DNA of 64,000 bases, taken from positions 10,259,518-10,323,517 of the forward strand of contig BROE01000005.1 of assembly GCA_036571765.1 (NCBI GenBank). Direction: 5' to 3'. Below are positions 22,154 to 33,157 of the stretch, piece by piece. This DNA is from Plecoglossus altivelis (lineage: Eukaryota; Chordata; Actinopteri; Osmeriformes; Plecoglossidae). The notes under the pieces are model-generated. The model saw only the letters and a list, made by a program, of their open reading frames with translations. It had not been told where the DNA came from and made no database searches. The translations under genes and the position numbers were made by a program. Position 1 is the first letter of the stretch. Every line of letters starts with the position of its first letter.

Positions 22154-23115
22154 GAGACTCTGAGCACCACTACAAAGGAACATGTATCAAAGGAGTGTCA
22201 TAAAATGACGTGGTGAATTTCTGCCTACACTTGACATGGTCTAAATTTGTTGGAGCAACACAGTGATCACACTGATATCTTTCACTAACATGGTGTCCTC
22301 GTACCCTCTGGTACTGTGCCTTGAACCCTCCTCCTACGCCTTCAAAAGTATATAATCATGGCACTTCATAAGCACAACTTACCTGAGGCAACTTTTATAA
22401 CTTTTTATAACTTACTAGTACTGCTTCAATCTGGGAAGCTACTTTTTCCAGATAAAAAATCTTTACGAAAAACAAAAACCTGCAGTAACATTTTAAGAGT
22501 TATTTTAGTTTAAAAACTAAATTGGGTTAATATATTGGTTGAATAACATGATACTAAATTATAAAACTCGAGCTTTTGGGTGTTGGGTTCCTGGAACTCA
22601 GTCAATTGGAAATTCTCATTCTTGACAGTTCAAATAGGTATTGTTATAAGTTTAATTAGAATACTTGTGATTAAGTTTGTGTTTCGAAAACGATAGTTAT
22701 TATTTGATATCTGCTGGCCTTATGATAATCAGTTGCTTAACTCAGCTTCATCATAACTAAAACATTATTTGTTTGTAAGGGAAGTTAAGTTTATATTTTT
22801 TCTCTCCATAGTACTAAACTGTGTTACATAGTCACTAATTATAAGTGCACCTGCTGCAGAAAGTTATGTGTGAAAAGCATTGTTGCAAAGAAGCACTATG
22901 ATGACGAGTGAATCGTTCACATTTACAATACTTTTACAATTCCGATCCTTTACGATACTATGCAGCAGCAGGAAACTGCTGCTGACTGCACACGATCAAT
23001 ACAAGAACAACCTCTGCATTTAAGTACCTGGTATTGGGCATTTATGATGGTGTCGTGTTTCTTACATGTAGGTATGGAATGTTATCGTTATTTTTTATAA
23101 GAATTTACAACTTTC

Positions 23116-23121
23116 AATAAA
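23116..23121 (+). promoter_or_regulatory. Candidate polyadenylation signal of DHRS13-like copy 3
   Basis: AATAAA is the first canonical signal after the copy 3 stop, about 960 bases downstream. Confidence 0.4.
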
Positions 23122-23221
23122 CCTTTCATTAGCATCTGTTCATGGGTTTCAATTCAGATTGGTCAAAATGTCATAATAAACATAGCAACTCAGAAAACCC
23201 ATGTGGGTCTTATTTGTGGGT

Positions 23222-23237
23222 GGCGCTAGGGGGCAGT
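23222..23237 (+). promoter_or_regulatory. CTCF-like motif
   Basis: GGCGCTAGGGGGCAGT approximates the CTCF core pattern CCASYAGRKGGC with mismatches at its 5' edge. Occupancy cannot be judged from sequence. Confidence 0.3.
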
Positions 23238-24593
23238 AGTGCACCATCTCTAACTAAAACCACAATCTCACCGTGCTGCTTCCTCTTGCAGTTGTTGTTT
23301 GGAGCAAGGTTGCCAAAGACTTTAACCTAGCTGGACCTATGGATTGTGTTCATTATGATCACTGATTATTAACACAGGTAAAGTTGAAAGCAGGGTCAGC
23401 AGTGTGCATTAAGAGCCACATTCTTGTAATTACTCTGCAAGAACAGTCTCTGCTTCTTCGTTCACCCCCCTACGCGACGTGTGGGGAGAGACTCATCTGC
23501 TATCGATTCTCAGCTCGCTCTCGCTCTGCCTGCTCTTTCCTTCTCTTTCTCTCTCACTTATTGTATCCCTGCCCTCTAACTTTCTCTCTCTACATTAATG
23601 TCCTTGCTGTCTTTTCTCCCTCTGACTCTTCCTCCCTACCCCCATATCCAGGGGGAAGAGAGGAGCCGAGTGAACTCTAGACCTATGCAGAATCCCGTTC
23701 TAAATAAAGTAAACCAAAGCCATTGAAAGAAAAAGAAGAGCAAAACTGAATGCAAGAATGCATGAAAGAGGTGAAGCACATGAAAGGAATGTTGGTGAAT
23801 CCTTGTCTAGGGAGGGCTACCATTCCCAACCCCAAATCACTCACCTTGTTCCATCATTAGGATATTGGAAGCAACAAGGTTTCAAGTGTGCTACCAGTCT
23901 AGTTTGGAGTGGAAACCTCATGCAAGGTAATAGCTTTTTAGAAGGAGGGTTAGCTACCCCTGACCGCAATTTGCGCTCTCTACTCCCTGCTATCCAGATC
24001 TGTGATCAGATCTATAACTCATAGGCATTCTCTTACTCTCAGCACTCACTGGCGTTGAGAGACAAGCCACTGATGACCTGTGTGTTGTGTTTGCCTTGGA
24101 CTCGCTCCCACACGCCTGTAAAGTACTTAGCGACTGGATTAGTGCATCAATTAGCTAGCTTTCGGATGCATGGAGGGACAATGATTGATTTAGACTGCGG
24201 GCCCTCTTCCCTCTGTGGCTCTGATGTAACGTTAGCATCTTAGGCGAGAATGAAATGTGACAAGGCCTATTTGGGTGTGTTTTCGGTCACAACTTCAGAA
24301 TCATGTGCTTCTGTGAATATATATGTTGTGCATGCTGTTCAGAATTCTGTAACAGCCTGTGCTGGTGTTGAGCTAACCTGCAGTGTCTGTCATGGAGCGC
24401 GGCATGGATGTTTAGGAGCAGTGTCACCGGGTGAACTATCACATGAGGATGGGGAAGACAACGACAAAGAGCGATGATACCTCCCATTCCCTACACCCCC
24501 CTCCCCCCCTGGATTACCCAGCCGTGGTGGCCCCCATCACTCGAAGCTCGTCATGGCGGCACAGAGACAGAGCTTCCTCGGCAACCGCGAAGG

Positions 24594-24603
24594 TTGACGT
24601 CAA
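24594..24603. promoter_or_regulatory. CRE-like palindrome
   Basis: TTGACGTCAA contains the full TGACGTCA consensus bound by CREB/ATF factors. It is isolated in noncoding DNA, so function is uncertain. Confidence 0.25.
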
Positions 24604-25914
24604 AGTGACATTCGAGTCCTTGGCATGCATGCTTGCAGCTGCCATCAGGACTTACAGTGATCTGCCGTGGATGGCTGAACTCTTTGGCAATGTGTTACCC
24701 AGGCTATTGTAATGCAGCATATGTTCTGTGTTTAACACTGGAGTACCGTCTGGTAGCAGTTATTTATGATGATGCTGTAGAGAGATGATTTTAGCATCAT
24801 TCATTATTGCCATGTAAAAAAGCTTTCTGATTTGGCGTGCCCGTCTTGTGGATGGGCACAATAATAGTATAGTGTGGGTGCATTGTTTTTAACAGGACAT
24901 TTTTATTGTGGCTGTGGAAGTGCATGCCAGTGTGGGTGAGTGGCACAGGTGGTGTGGTTGGTTGGTGTTGGTATAGCGAGTAGTGTTGCTCTGCCAGTAG
25001 AACACACACATGCAGATGCACTTACTAGAAATGCATAAATGCCCACTTAAGAAGTGACATATGCACAATAACACCTCTCTTTGAGCTCCAAGTACACACA
25101 CACACATTTTCTCTCTCCCTTACACACACACATTCAGTCCAGGCCCTTATCAGTTACGCTGGGAGTCGATAAACAGAAGCATCCACTGGGTCTTGTTATT
25201 TCCTCCAGTGCAATTAACGTCCCCACCTGCTAATCTGTGATTAACGATGTTTACAAATATGCTGCGACATGGCGGAACGTGTCAGAAAATGCTGCTCACA
25301 CCTTTCCTTCTCCTGTGTTCTCCATGTTTCATGTCTATTTACCCCTGGTCTTTCTCTTCCTTCCGAGAGGAGATCGCCATGTACACCTTGCGACTCCTGA
25401 GAGGATTTTCGCAACCAAGATTCCCATTGTCCAAACACCGTGAGTGGGAGCAAAACGTAGGCCGTTTGATGGGTATTATTGTAACATAAAGCGGTAGAGA
25501 CAAGGGATATCATTGGTTGAACAAAAGGGAGGGATGACAGGTATAAGGTGTTAGGTGTTGTGACAGAGGATAGGATTCTGTATTACATGTGATGTGACTC
25601 CATGGGGAAACCAATGGGTTCAATGTCTAATAAATCCAGCAAAGTGTAGACTGACCTGATATAAGATTTACATGAGTATACATGTTCATGTATGGTTTAG
25701 GATGAGTATCAGAAAAAAGGGGGAACTGTACCAGACTTTTATGGTTTTTAACAAAGCTGGACATGGGTCACTTGTGTATCAAAGTTTATATCTGGTAGGC
25801 AGAGTTTCAAAATCGTTCCTTGTTTATGTACACGTCTTACGGTAATTATTTCCACCGTATCTCACTGTGTCTGAAGGCTACAACCCAAAGCGGCACAGAC
25901 GTGGAGAGAACAGC

Positions 25915-26180
25915 CCGGCAGTTTCATAAAAGCTTCATAAACATACTTTCAATCACACCACTTAAGTAAATGAGCCCATTTCGTCAGTTTTTGCAATTTG
26001 CAATAATCTAATGAGAAAATGCGGCTTGCTGAGCGGGGACTGAGAAAAGCAACGTTGTCGGGAGGCTGTTGCTGTAAAAGCTATCAATTAGGCAGCAACA
26101 AAGTTTTCTTGCAGTGAGGTTACTAATTGGTAATTAGCTAATCTGGAAATAAAGTGCATTGTCTTGGTTTATTTGTGTGA
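25915..26180. promoter_or_regulatory. Candidate conserved noncoding element
   Basis: Unique AT-rich stretch with TAATCTAATGAG, CTAATTGGTAATTAGCTAAT and GGAAATAAAGTGC. Dense TAAT cores suggest homeodomain binding. No coding pattern. Confidence 0.28.
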
Positions 26181-28011
26181 TTTTCTAAGATGTTGAAAGG
26201 GTATTTATCAAAACAGTATGATGTTTTGGTAAGGGTGATGCTTTATTATGTTTTAAATTATGCTTTCCCTACATTGATGGAAAAGTTTACAAATCATTTG
26301 GTAGGCTACCTTACTGTAGAGTAGGTAAACAATATAGGTTATAGATTCATTTTATTTGGTCTAATGTATGTATACCATCTAAAAAAGTAGATCGGATCGG
26401 TAAATTTGCAATTCATGAATAACCTAGGCTATATTGGATAGCAATCCGTGTAGAATGCAAGCAATGTGGACGAAAATCCTTGACTTCCTTTTGGTAACTG
26501 ACCTTTCTATCAAAAGGCCTCATCTCTTGACCAAGTTGACCCACAATCAAGACAACGGATTGTATGCATTCGGCCTGACCTTAGGGTACACAGTAGAAGT
26601 AGGCCTTTAAAAATGTGAACGGATGTGTGACTTGCCAATTGACGTAAGTAAACATGCCTCAAAGTGTTGGACTGTGAGAACATTTATTTAAAATGAGCTC
26701 GCTTCGTCATTTTAGAACAATTAAGTAAAATACTTTCAATTACCTTGAAAACAAAATGTCCAACGAGTGCGAACGTTGAAGCAAATGCAAACGCCAAACA
26801 AGAGGGCATAGCCAGTTCAAGGTTCTTCTTTTGGTGCACATTACATTGAAAACGGATGGATACATTCTTAAGACGCTTGCTATCGATCGCTAATTGCAAA
26901 CCTCACTTTGACACCTAAAAGAAAAGTTGCAATCTTTGCAGGCCAGCGTAGATCAGAACCATCATTCGTGCTATTTACACTGACCTGCATTGACTATACT
27001 GAAAGCGTCGGGTTCAGAGGGTTTACCACAGACCGTTAGGGTCTACAGAAAGTATTTGCTTTCCACGGAGGATATACGGGCATGCTGCTCACAGGTAAGA
27101 AAAAAGGAAGGGGTAGTGGGGGTGGTATTGAATATCACTTTCCTGCAGTCTTGCCTAATCAAAGATCATGGTCAACAAACACCACAGGAAGTGCGCCAGC
27201 GTCATAAATGAGAGCAGCTATGTTTCGAGCTCTCACTAGTTACTATTAAAACGAATCAACGACGAACTTGTCTTTGAAACTTTCCATGCCCCTCGACGAT
27301 CCCTTCTTTTATTTCCGTTAATTTCCACAAATTGTTGCAGCTGCTAGTCTCCCAGCCCGGGGATTGCCTGCCTCCTCCGGGCTGCTTGCTGCTTCTGCCT
27401 CGCGTATGCAAGTACTTAAAAAACGCAGATATGCCTGTTTTCTGAAGTTTGTTAAACCTACTTAATTAGGTCTAACGTTCTTGACCATATGCGGCCTTGA
27501 GACTGGAGTACCCTGGGACAGGAAATTGGGAAAAGTAGAAAATAGGAAACTTGACGGATGTTGACAGTAACACAGTACTTGGAAATGGGGGTTTTGAGTG
27601 CAGCTCAGGTGTGTCCGGAATTGGATTAACTCCCGAGTGCTTCTCAGAAATGCATAGATGAGGTTCTGGATCTGGCAACTGCTGCAGCTGATGCTACTGG
27701 TGAGTCATTGGGCACACACTCAGGGGCACCATACTCCAACCAGTCCCACATGAGTCCCCACATCAGTCTTGGAACCAACAGCTATTTGGTTTAGATGTGG
27801 TTGAACAGAGGTTTGGAGAAAAGATGTGTTATATGAAAAGATACACGTCTCTATTGCTTTGGGCACCTTCACCCAGGCCACCAAGCCATAGTGTGGTCAG
27901 GTTTCCTGTCTACTACGTGACATTATCTCTGGATCTTCCCTCTATCAAAAGATAAAATCACAACAATAAGGGCCCCAGGAGAAAATATCGTATGACATTA
28001 ACCACGTGAAT

Positions 28012-28210
28012 GGCTAACTCAGGGGCGTCAAGTCTTGTTCCTGAAGAGCTACCTTTGTGTGTGTTTTTGTTACAATCCCAAATCTAACAGCCCTGGTTCA
28101 ACACGCTGACCAGCTAATTATTAGAACCAGGAATGTTACATTTGGGTTGAAGTGAAATCGTACAGGAAGTTAGCTCCCCATGACAGGGTTTGACAACCCC
28201 TGGGCTAACG
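28012..28210. mobile_element. hAT-type miniature inverted-repeat transposon
   Basis: The element spans 28020-28202 (183 bp). It begins CAGGGGCGTCAA and ends with the reverse complement of CAGGGGTTGTCAAA, so the terminal inverted repeats match apart from one or two positions. It is flanked by GGCTAACT (28012-28019) and GGCTAACG (28203-28210), an 8-bp target-site duplication with one mismatch, the length typical of hAT transposons. It has no coding capacity, so it must have been moved by a transposase encoded elsewhere. Confidence 0.88.
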
Positions 28211-28639
28211 TCGACTATTTCTGCTGTGAAGATTGTAAGGGTCCCTTGAGCAATGCCCGTCTATACAATGCAGGCTGAATTAATGGCTGACCTATACTGT
28301 GCTTTCCCCATCAGTTGGCCCGTTAGGCAATGCTTAACAGCAGTGCTCTTTTGAATTACAAACTAACCATGTTGGCTTCCAAGGTCGGTGTGTATGTGTG
28401 TGTTGGAGAGAAAGAGAGAGATCAGGGCCAAGCTTGCGTGTCTATCCTCATATTCAATACTGTACATCTGTCCATGCGGGGCCATGCACAACAAGTGTGT
28501 GGGGGAGGGGAGGGTGTGTGTTCAAATTCCCTCAAGCCAACTCTTGGGCTCTGCTAGCTGGGAACAGGCAACAGACGGGACAGAGCCATCAATACTGGTT
28601 ACTGGCTATTGATTGACTGTCTATTGATTAGGATGGGTA

Positions 28640-28672
28640 GTGTGTCTCTGTGTCTGTGTCTGTGTGTGTGTG

Positions 28673-28708
<36 letters not shown>

Positions 28709-28735
28709 CGTGCACGTGTGTGTGTGTGAGTGTGT
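28640..28735 (+). repeat. Compound GT microsatellite
   Basis: Interrupted TG/TGTC/CGTG repeats, mostly TG. Confidence 0.9.
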
Positions 28736-29482
28736 AGGGGAAGAGGCAGTAGAAGCCAGCAGAGGGGAAGTCCACTGATGTTTGTCCCAGCAATTGTTTA
28801 GGGTCACTGGCAAACTCAATCGCCTATTGAGGGCTGATCATGGGAACAAGCGGCTGATGTCAATACCATGGTACCATCCCCACCCCAGACTGTCACTCAG
28901 AATGACCTCCCCCTGTATTGGGAGTTGGAACAGACTGAGTGTGGTTCAGTCAGTAGGCTAGGCCATGGGGCTTAGTGGCTGTGGGGGGGCCCATAACTCT
29001 GAACCTGGTCTCTTTCATTGACTATAACTGTCAACCAAATTCTGATTCATTCTGTTTATGTTCAAACACAGTGTGGGGTTGGAATAGAATTGCAAAGGTG
29101 TTGAACAATTTTGCATTTCCAATAGCAAATCTATCCATATGTGTAATTTTTCCTGTTTGTATTCCATGCCATTGTGTATTGAATTGTTAAGGAAAGCATT
29201 GACTAAAGGTGTAATATTATGAAGGTTATGAACGTTAATTTACTTGATGAATACTCGTTTTCTTTGTGGCCCAGTGATAACAGCCCCATCTATTGGTAAT
29301 CCCGTCATATTACAATTCACTGCTTTCTTCTTCTTTCATGCTTCCTGTACACAAATATGTTTTGGCCAAGACAATCAGGCCCACATACTGTGCCATTCAA
29401 CCCCAAATGTTATTGCTAAACCTTTTGAAACAGGTTTACTGTTTACTTTGAATCTTGTTTTTTAAAACAAGAACCTATCAAT

Positions 29483-29629
29483 TCAAAAGAAAAATGTGCT
29501 CTTATTTGTGTGAGTCAATACCCTTGCAGATACATTCTGGAGTAACTGTGGTAGTTTAATACTATTGGAGGGGAGACCAGAGGAATGGCTATTGCAGTAG
29601 TCAAGGCGACTGATGTAGAAGCTTTCATA
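29483..29629 (-). mobile_element. Decayed LINE reverse-transcriptase fragment
   Basis: The minus-strand translation reads YISRLDYCNSHSSGLPSNS followed by LLQNVSARVLT. The string SRLDYCNSLLSGLP...LQLVQNAAARVLT is a hallmark of the C-terminal reverse-transcriptase region of L2/CR1/Rex1-type LINEs. Only about 48 residues remain before a stop, with a codon missing relative to the family, so this is a dead relic. Confidence 0.75.
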
Positions 29630-30259
29630 AGCTTTTCTGCAATTTCTGTAATTGTAGTTAATGAGGTAAGAATATTTGTTCATGCTAAGTATAATTGACA
29701 AATCCTAACATAACAAATAGCTGAATAATTTCGTTTTTAACATACTAGCTAAGGCTTTCTCCAGCACAGCATGTTTAATGTGTTCTGTGATAGAATAAAA
29801 AGGTTGTAGAATAAAAATAAAGGTTTTAGCTTGATATCGGAAGGTGTTTGTGGAGTGTTCACAGGGTATTAATTGCCATACAAATGCTTGCTTGATTAAA
29901 TTATTTCAAATTTAGTCTGCACATTAAAAAAAAAAAATTTTTGAAAAAAATCCCTAATATTTCTGAAAATCCCAGAATGTTTACAAATATTCTTGAATAT
30001 TCCCATGAAACATTTCTACCACTGACACTTCCCAGTTTTGCTACATTGAAACTTCTCTCCAGGCTTTCTGCAGCTGTGAGGATTATTAAGAAACACCGAG
30101 AAGGTCACTTTGAGGAGGGAATTTCCTATCATTATAGAGGGCATCACCTCCTACACACATTTAGCTCTGACCGTACTGAAATATTTGTAGTTACACTAGT
30201 AGTGATACTATATAACCCTTATAACTGCAACTTCTAAACAGTGTTGGAACAGTTTTAGA

Positions 30260-30510
30260 AAGTGATGTCTCCAAGGCTCCCAGGCTGATGTCCCTACGGC
30301 CCCCAGGCTGATGTCCCCACGGCTCCCAGGCTGATGTCCCCTCGACTCCCAGGCTGATGTCCCCAAGGCTCCCAGGCTGATGTCCCCTCGACTCCCAGGC
30401 TGATGTCCCCACGGCTCCCAGGCTGATGTCCCCACAGCCCCCAGGCTGATGTCCCCACGGCCCCCAGGCTGATGTCCCCACGGCTCCCAGGCTGATGTCC
30501 CCACGGCTCT
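30260..30510. repeat. 23-bp minisatellite
   Basis: About ten copies of a 23-bp unit (GGCTCCCAGGCTGATGTCCC plus CAC), with the CTGATG core at 30285, 30308, 30331 and every 23 bases to 30492. Because 23 is not a multiple of three and the unit lacks minus-strand stops, all three minus-strand frames stay open and give Gly/Ser/Trp-rich peptides that are not genes. Confidence 0.93.
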
Positions 30511-30724
30511 CGGCCTGGAGAGACTGACCTGCTTTCCCAGTCCATCCTGAGAAGCAGACAGAGCCAGAGTCACTGCTAGGAATTAAAACTACGGCCTTGG
30601 GGCACTTCGTTAGCTAATTACGGAAAACAGAAGACCCAGTTTACCCTCCTCCCACACCCACACGCCCACAAAACACTCGCCCTCCCTGTCTCCTACTTTT
30701 TGATAAGGCTTGCACCCTTGTCAA

Positions 30725-30790
30725 CAAGCGTGCATTTAATTAGTGTTGATTGTTGTTAGCATGTTCAATAGTTATTAATTAGGTTGGGGA
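30725..30790. promoter_or_regulatory. Paired homeodomain-like motifs
   Basis: TTAATTAG occurs at 30736-30743 and again at 30775-30782, 39 bp apart, in unique DNA with TGATTGTTGTTAG between. This resembles an enhancer core. Confidence 0.25.
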
Positions 30791-31450
30791 GGGACCCTGT
30801 TTCTGATTGCACGCCTGGAGCTGTGACACGTTGTGCTGTTTCACACTCTGGAGTGACACAGGCTTGGAACGCTGGGAAACTGGGGAGGAAAAAAACGAGG
30901 GAACGGGTGAGCGTAAACGGTGAGATGGAGGGAGAGAAAGAGAGGTCATCTTCAAGTATTAGGATGTAAACATTGAAGTTCGCATGATGTCGTCTAAAAC
31001 CTGTCTCACTACCAGGTCATGTGACTCCCTTTAACCGAATGCAATTCCTCAAAATTGCTTATTTGGCTATTTTCGACCTATCGCAGGTGTGGGGGGGTGG
31101 GGGGGTAGAAAATATAAAAACCATCTTCCTCTCCTCTGTGTTTCTGTTGGTATCTTTTGTATGTGATCTGTTGTATCTGGATAAACGTAAAACCCACACT
31201 GGAGCCCACCCCCAGCGTCCGTGAGAACGCTCTGCTGGTGACCTCCACTCACGTCCTTGGCTAGGGCTTCATTGAGTCCCTCTCTCTCTCTCTCTCTGTC
31301 CCTGACAGTGCTGTGGTGAAGACAGACCTCCTCATCATCCTTTCCTTCCTCTGGATGTGCCTTTGTTTGGTGGCTAATGACAGCTGTGATGGAACCGCCA
31401 TGCTTCGCTGAGCACAGGCTCAACGCCAAGCCCTCTGCTGCCGTCATCTC

Positions 31451-31452
<2 letters not shown>

Positions 31453-31512
<60 letters not shown>
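31453..31512 (+). repeat. (CA)30 microsatellite
   Basis: About 60 bases of pure CA repeat. It is likely polymorphic. Confidence 0.97.
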
Positions 31513-31515
<3 letters not shown>

Positions 31516-32530
31516 TGCAATCTGCACATACTGTATCTCCTTTCAAATCTAAGGTGGCATGGCATCAAATCTCATTTCTAAGGGCAGTTTGTTGGTAAAT
31601 ATGTTGTCTCACACATCTGACTTTTGAATGAGAGAGATACGGGGGAAAAAACAGACTGCTGGGTTCCGAGATGAGTAAATATGCATCTATATGTATGTGT
31701 GTTTATGTATATGAAGCAGCACCTATACAGTATATACAGATGGGAAGTCGGTTTTGGCTAAAAATATCATTTTATTTCCCTTTCCCATCCGTGTGCTCCA
31801 GAAATTGTCTCGGGGGTTCATGGGAAACTTCTGCAGCTGGGTGCATTCCCCGCTGTTCGTCTGAGCATAGACCCCCTCATTCGGAGGTGGCTCGGCAAGC
31901 GGCTCTGCCTATTAAAATGTAAATTCCCCTCTCGGTGCGGAGCTAGCACCGGCAGCGGTGGGCGGCAGGGCCCGGACTGTGGGGCTCACTGTGGGGGGAG
32001 GGAAGGAGGAGGAGGAGGGGTGGGGGGGGGGGGGGGGGTCTGAAGGCTACGGTCAGGTTGTACATTCTGGCTGTGCTCTTCAGAGTGGTGGCTGGATGGA
32101 ACTGGGTAAGAAGTGTGCTTCAGTGGCAAACTTCACTGATGGGAATTGGATGAAGTGGGGGTTTTTTTTGTGGGGGGAGGGGGGGTGGTTGTTTTGTGAT
32201 GATCTGGAAAGGTTTTACTCCAAATGTGTTTTATGTTCTGATGTAAAAATTGAATCATTAGCTTTTGCACTATATCCAAACTGTCCCTACTGCGCTTGCT
32301 TAATTGGAGCTGGGTACCAATAAATGTGCTTAGCTAAATAATCCCCACATTTTTATTTTTGTGTCATTTTACTTCTTAAGATTGCATCTGCTGTCCAGAA
32401 CATGTACGTGTTGAAAAAAAGGCAATTTATTTTAACTTAATTGATGTAAGCTTGACCCATCTATATTCTTTGATCGAAATAATGCGGTATTGAGTCCTAC
32501 ACGGATACAAAAGTGCAGTTGCGTTTTGTG

Positions 32531-32546
32531 GGCACTAGATGGCGCT
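32531..32546 (+). promoter_or_regulatory. CTCF-like motif
   Basis: GGCACTAGATGGCGCT matches the CTCF core CCASYAGRKGGC at all but the first position. Orientation is the same as the candidates at 23222 and 49873. Confidence 0.4.
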
Positions 32547-33022
32547 GATGTTATTGGACGGAACCCAGGAAGCTGTGACACCTGCACTGTTCCTTTCAGT
32601 GGTCTGGGTCTGGGTCCCTTTTTTGTGAAATACGTCTTTCAAAAGTTCTAAATATGATGCTCTACATTCACAAATTTTAAGTACAGAAATGATAAATTAT
32701 ATAATTAGATATTTACTTGGACACTTTCAAATCTGAGTTGGTTTTGTCTGTACAACTGGTGTTTACAATGCAAGTTTTCTCAGTTGAATGCATATTAAAG
32801 GTTGAACATGGTACCTTCATATGGTCCACCTCTACCAACTGTCAGCAGATGGAGCATGGGCAACTTCAGTTATGTGACTGTTACCATGTATCTGACCATG
32901 CAGTTGCCTGTGCTTTGTATCAGTGCTGCCAGTGGTAAATGTATCTCTCTCTACCTCTGTCAATCTCACACTCTCGTCTCTCTCTCTCTCTCTCTCCCTT
33001 ATCTCTCTCCAAAGTCTCAGTG

Positions 33023-33157
33023 CCCATAGAGAAGTAAAAGAGCTAATGACCCGATGCAGCTCTCACACACTTGATCCAGTTTGATTGACTGCTGGTGTTT
33101 CCTCCAGCCCAGAGGTGAACATCTACCAGCTGACAGAGCTGCACAGCTGCAGGGGGG
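33023..33157 (+). repeat. Left arm of a perfect 135-bp inverted repeat
   Basis: This sequence (beginning CCCATAGAGAAGTAAAAGAG) is found again, reverse-complemented and without a mismatch, at 38266-38400. The similarity extends imperfectly left into CT-rich DNA (from about 32980). It has no coding pattern I recognise. Confidence 0.92.

Larger units (their letters stand above)
22154..28019. other. Gene-poor block after the dehydrogenase array
   Basis: The start holds the 3' UTR of copy 3 (AATAAA at 23116). Beyond it I find no exon on either strand. The content is AT-rich unique DNA, a pyrimidine-rich patch around 23515-23650, a CA-rich patch near 25090-25135, a CRE-like palindrome and a homeodomain-motif block, listed separately. 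Confidence 0.55.
28211..33022. other. Gene-poor block with simple repeats
   Basis: No exon was supported. The block contains a GT microsatellite, a LINE relic, a 23-bp minisatellite, a long CA microsatellite and G-rich tracts near 32015-32040. Open frames in the minisatellite and CA repeat are low-complexity artefacts. Confidence 0.55.

Noticed and set aside
24431..24712. Possible 93-aa protein with a Pro-rich start and hydrophobic end
   Set aside because: No splice sites, no homology I recognise, and the composition fits chance.
31067..31546. 159-codon minus-strand open frame with a poly-Cys-Val stretch
   Set aside because: The Cys-Val repeat is simply the (CA)30 microsatellite in translation.
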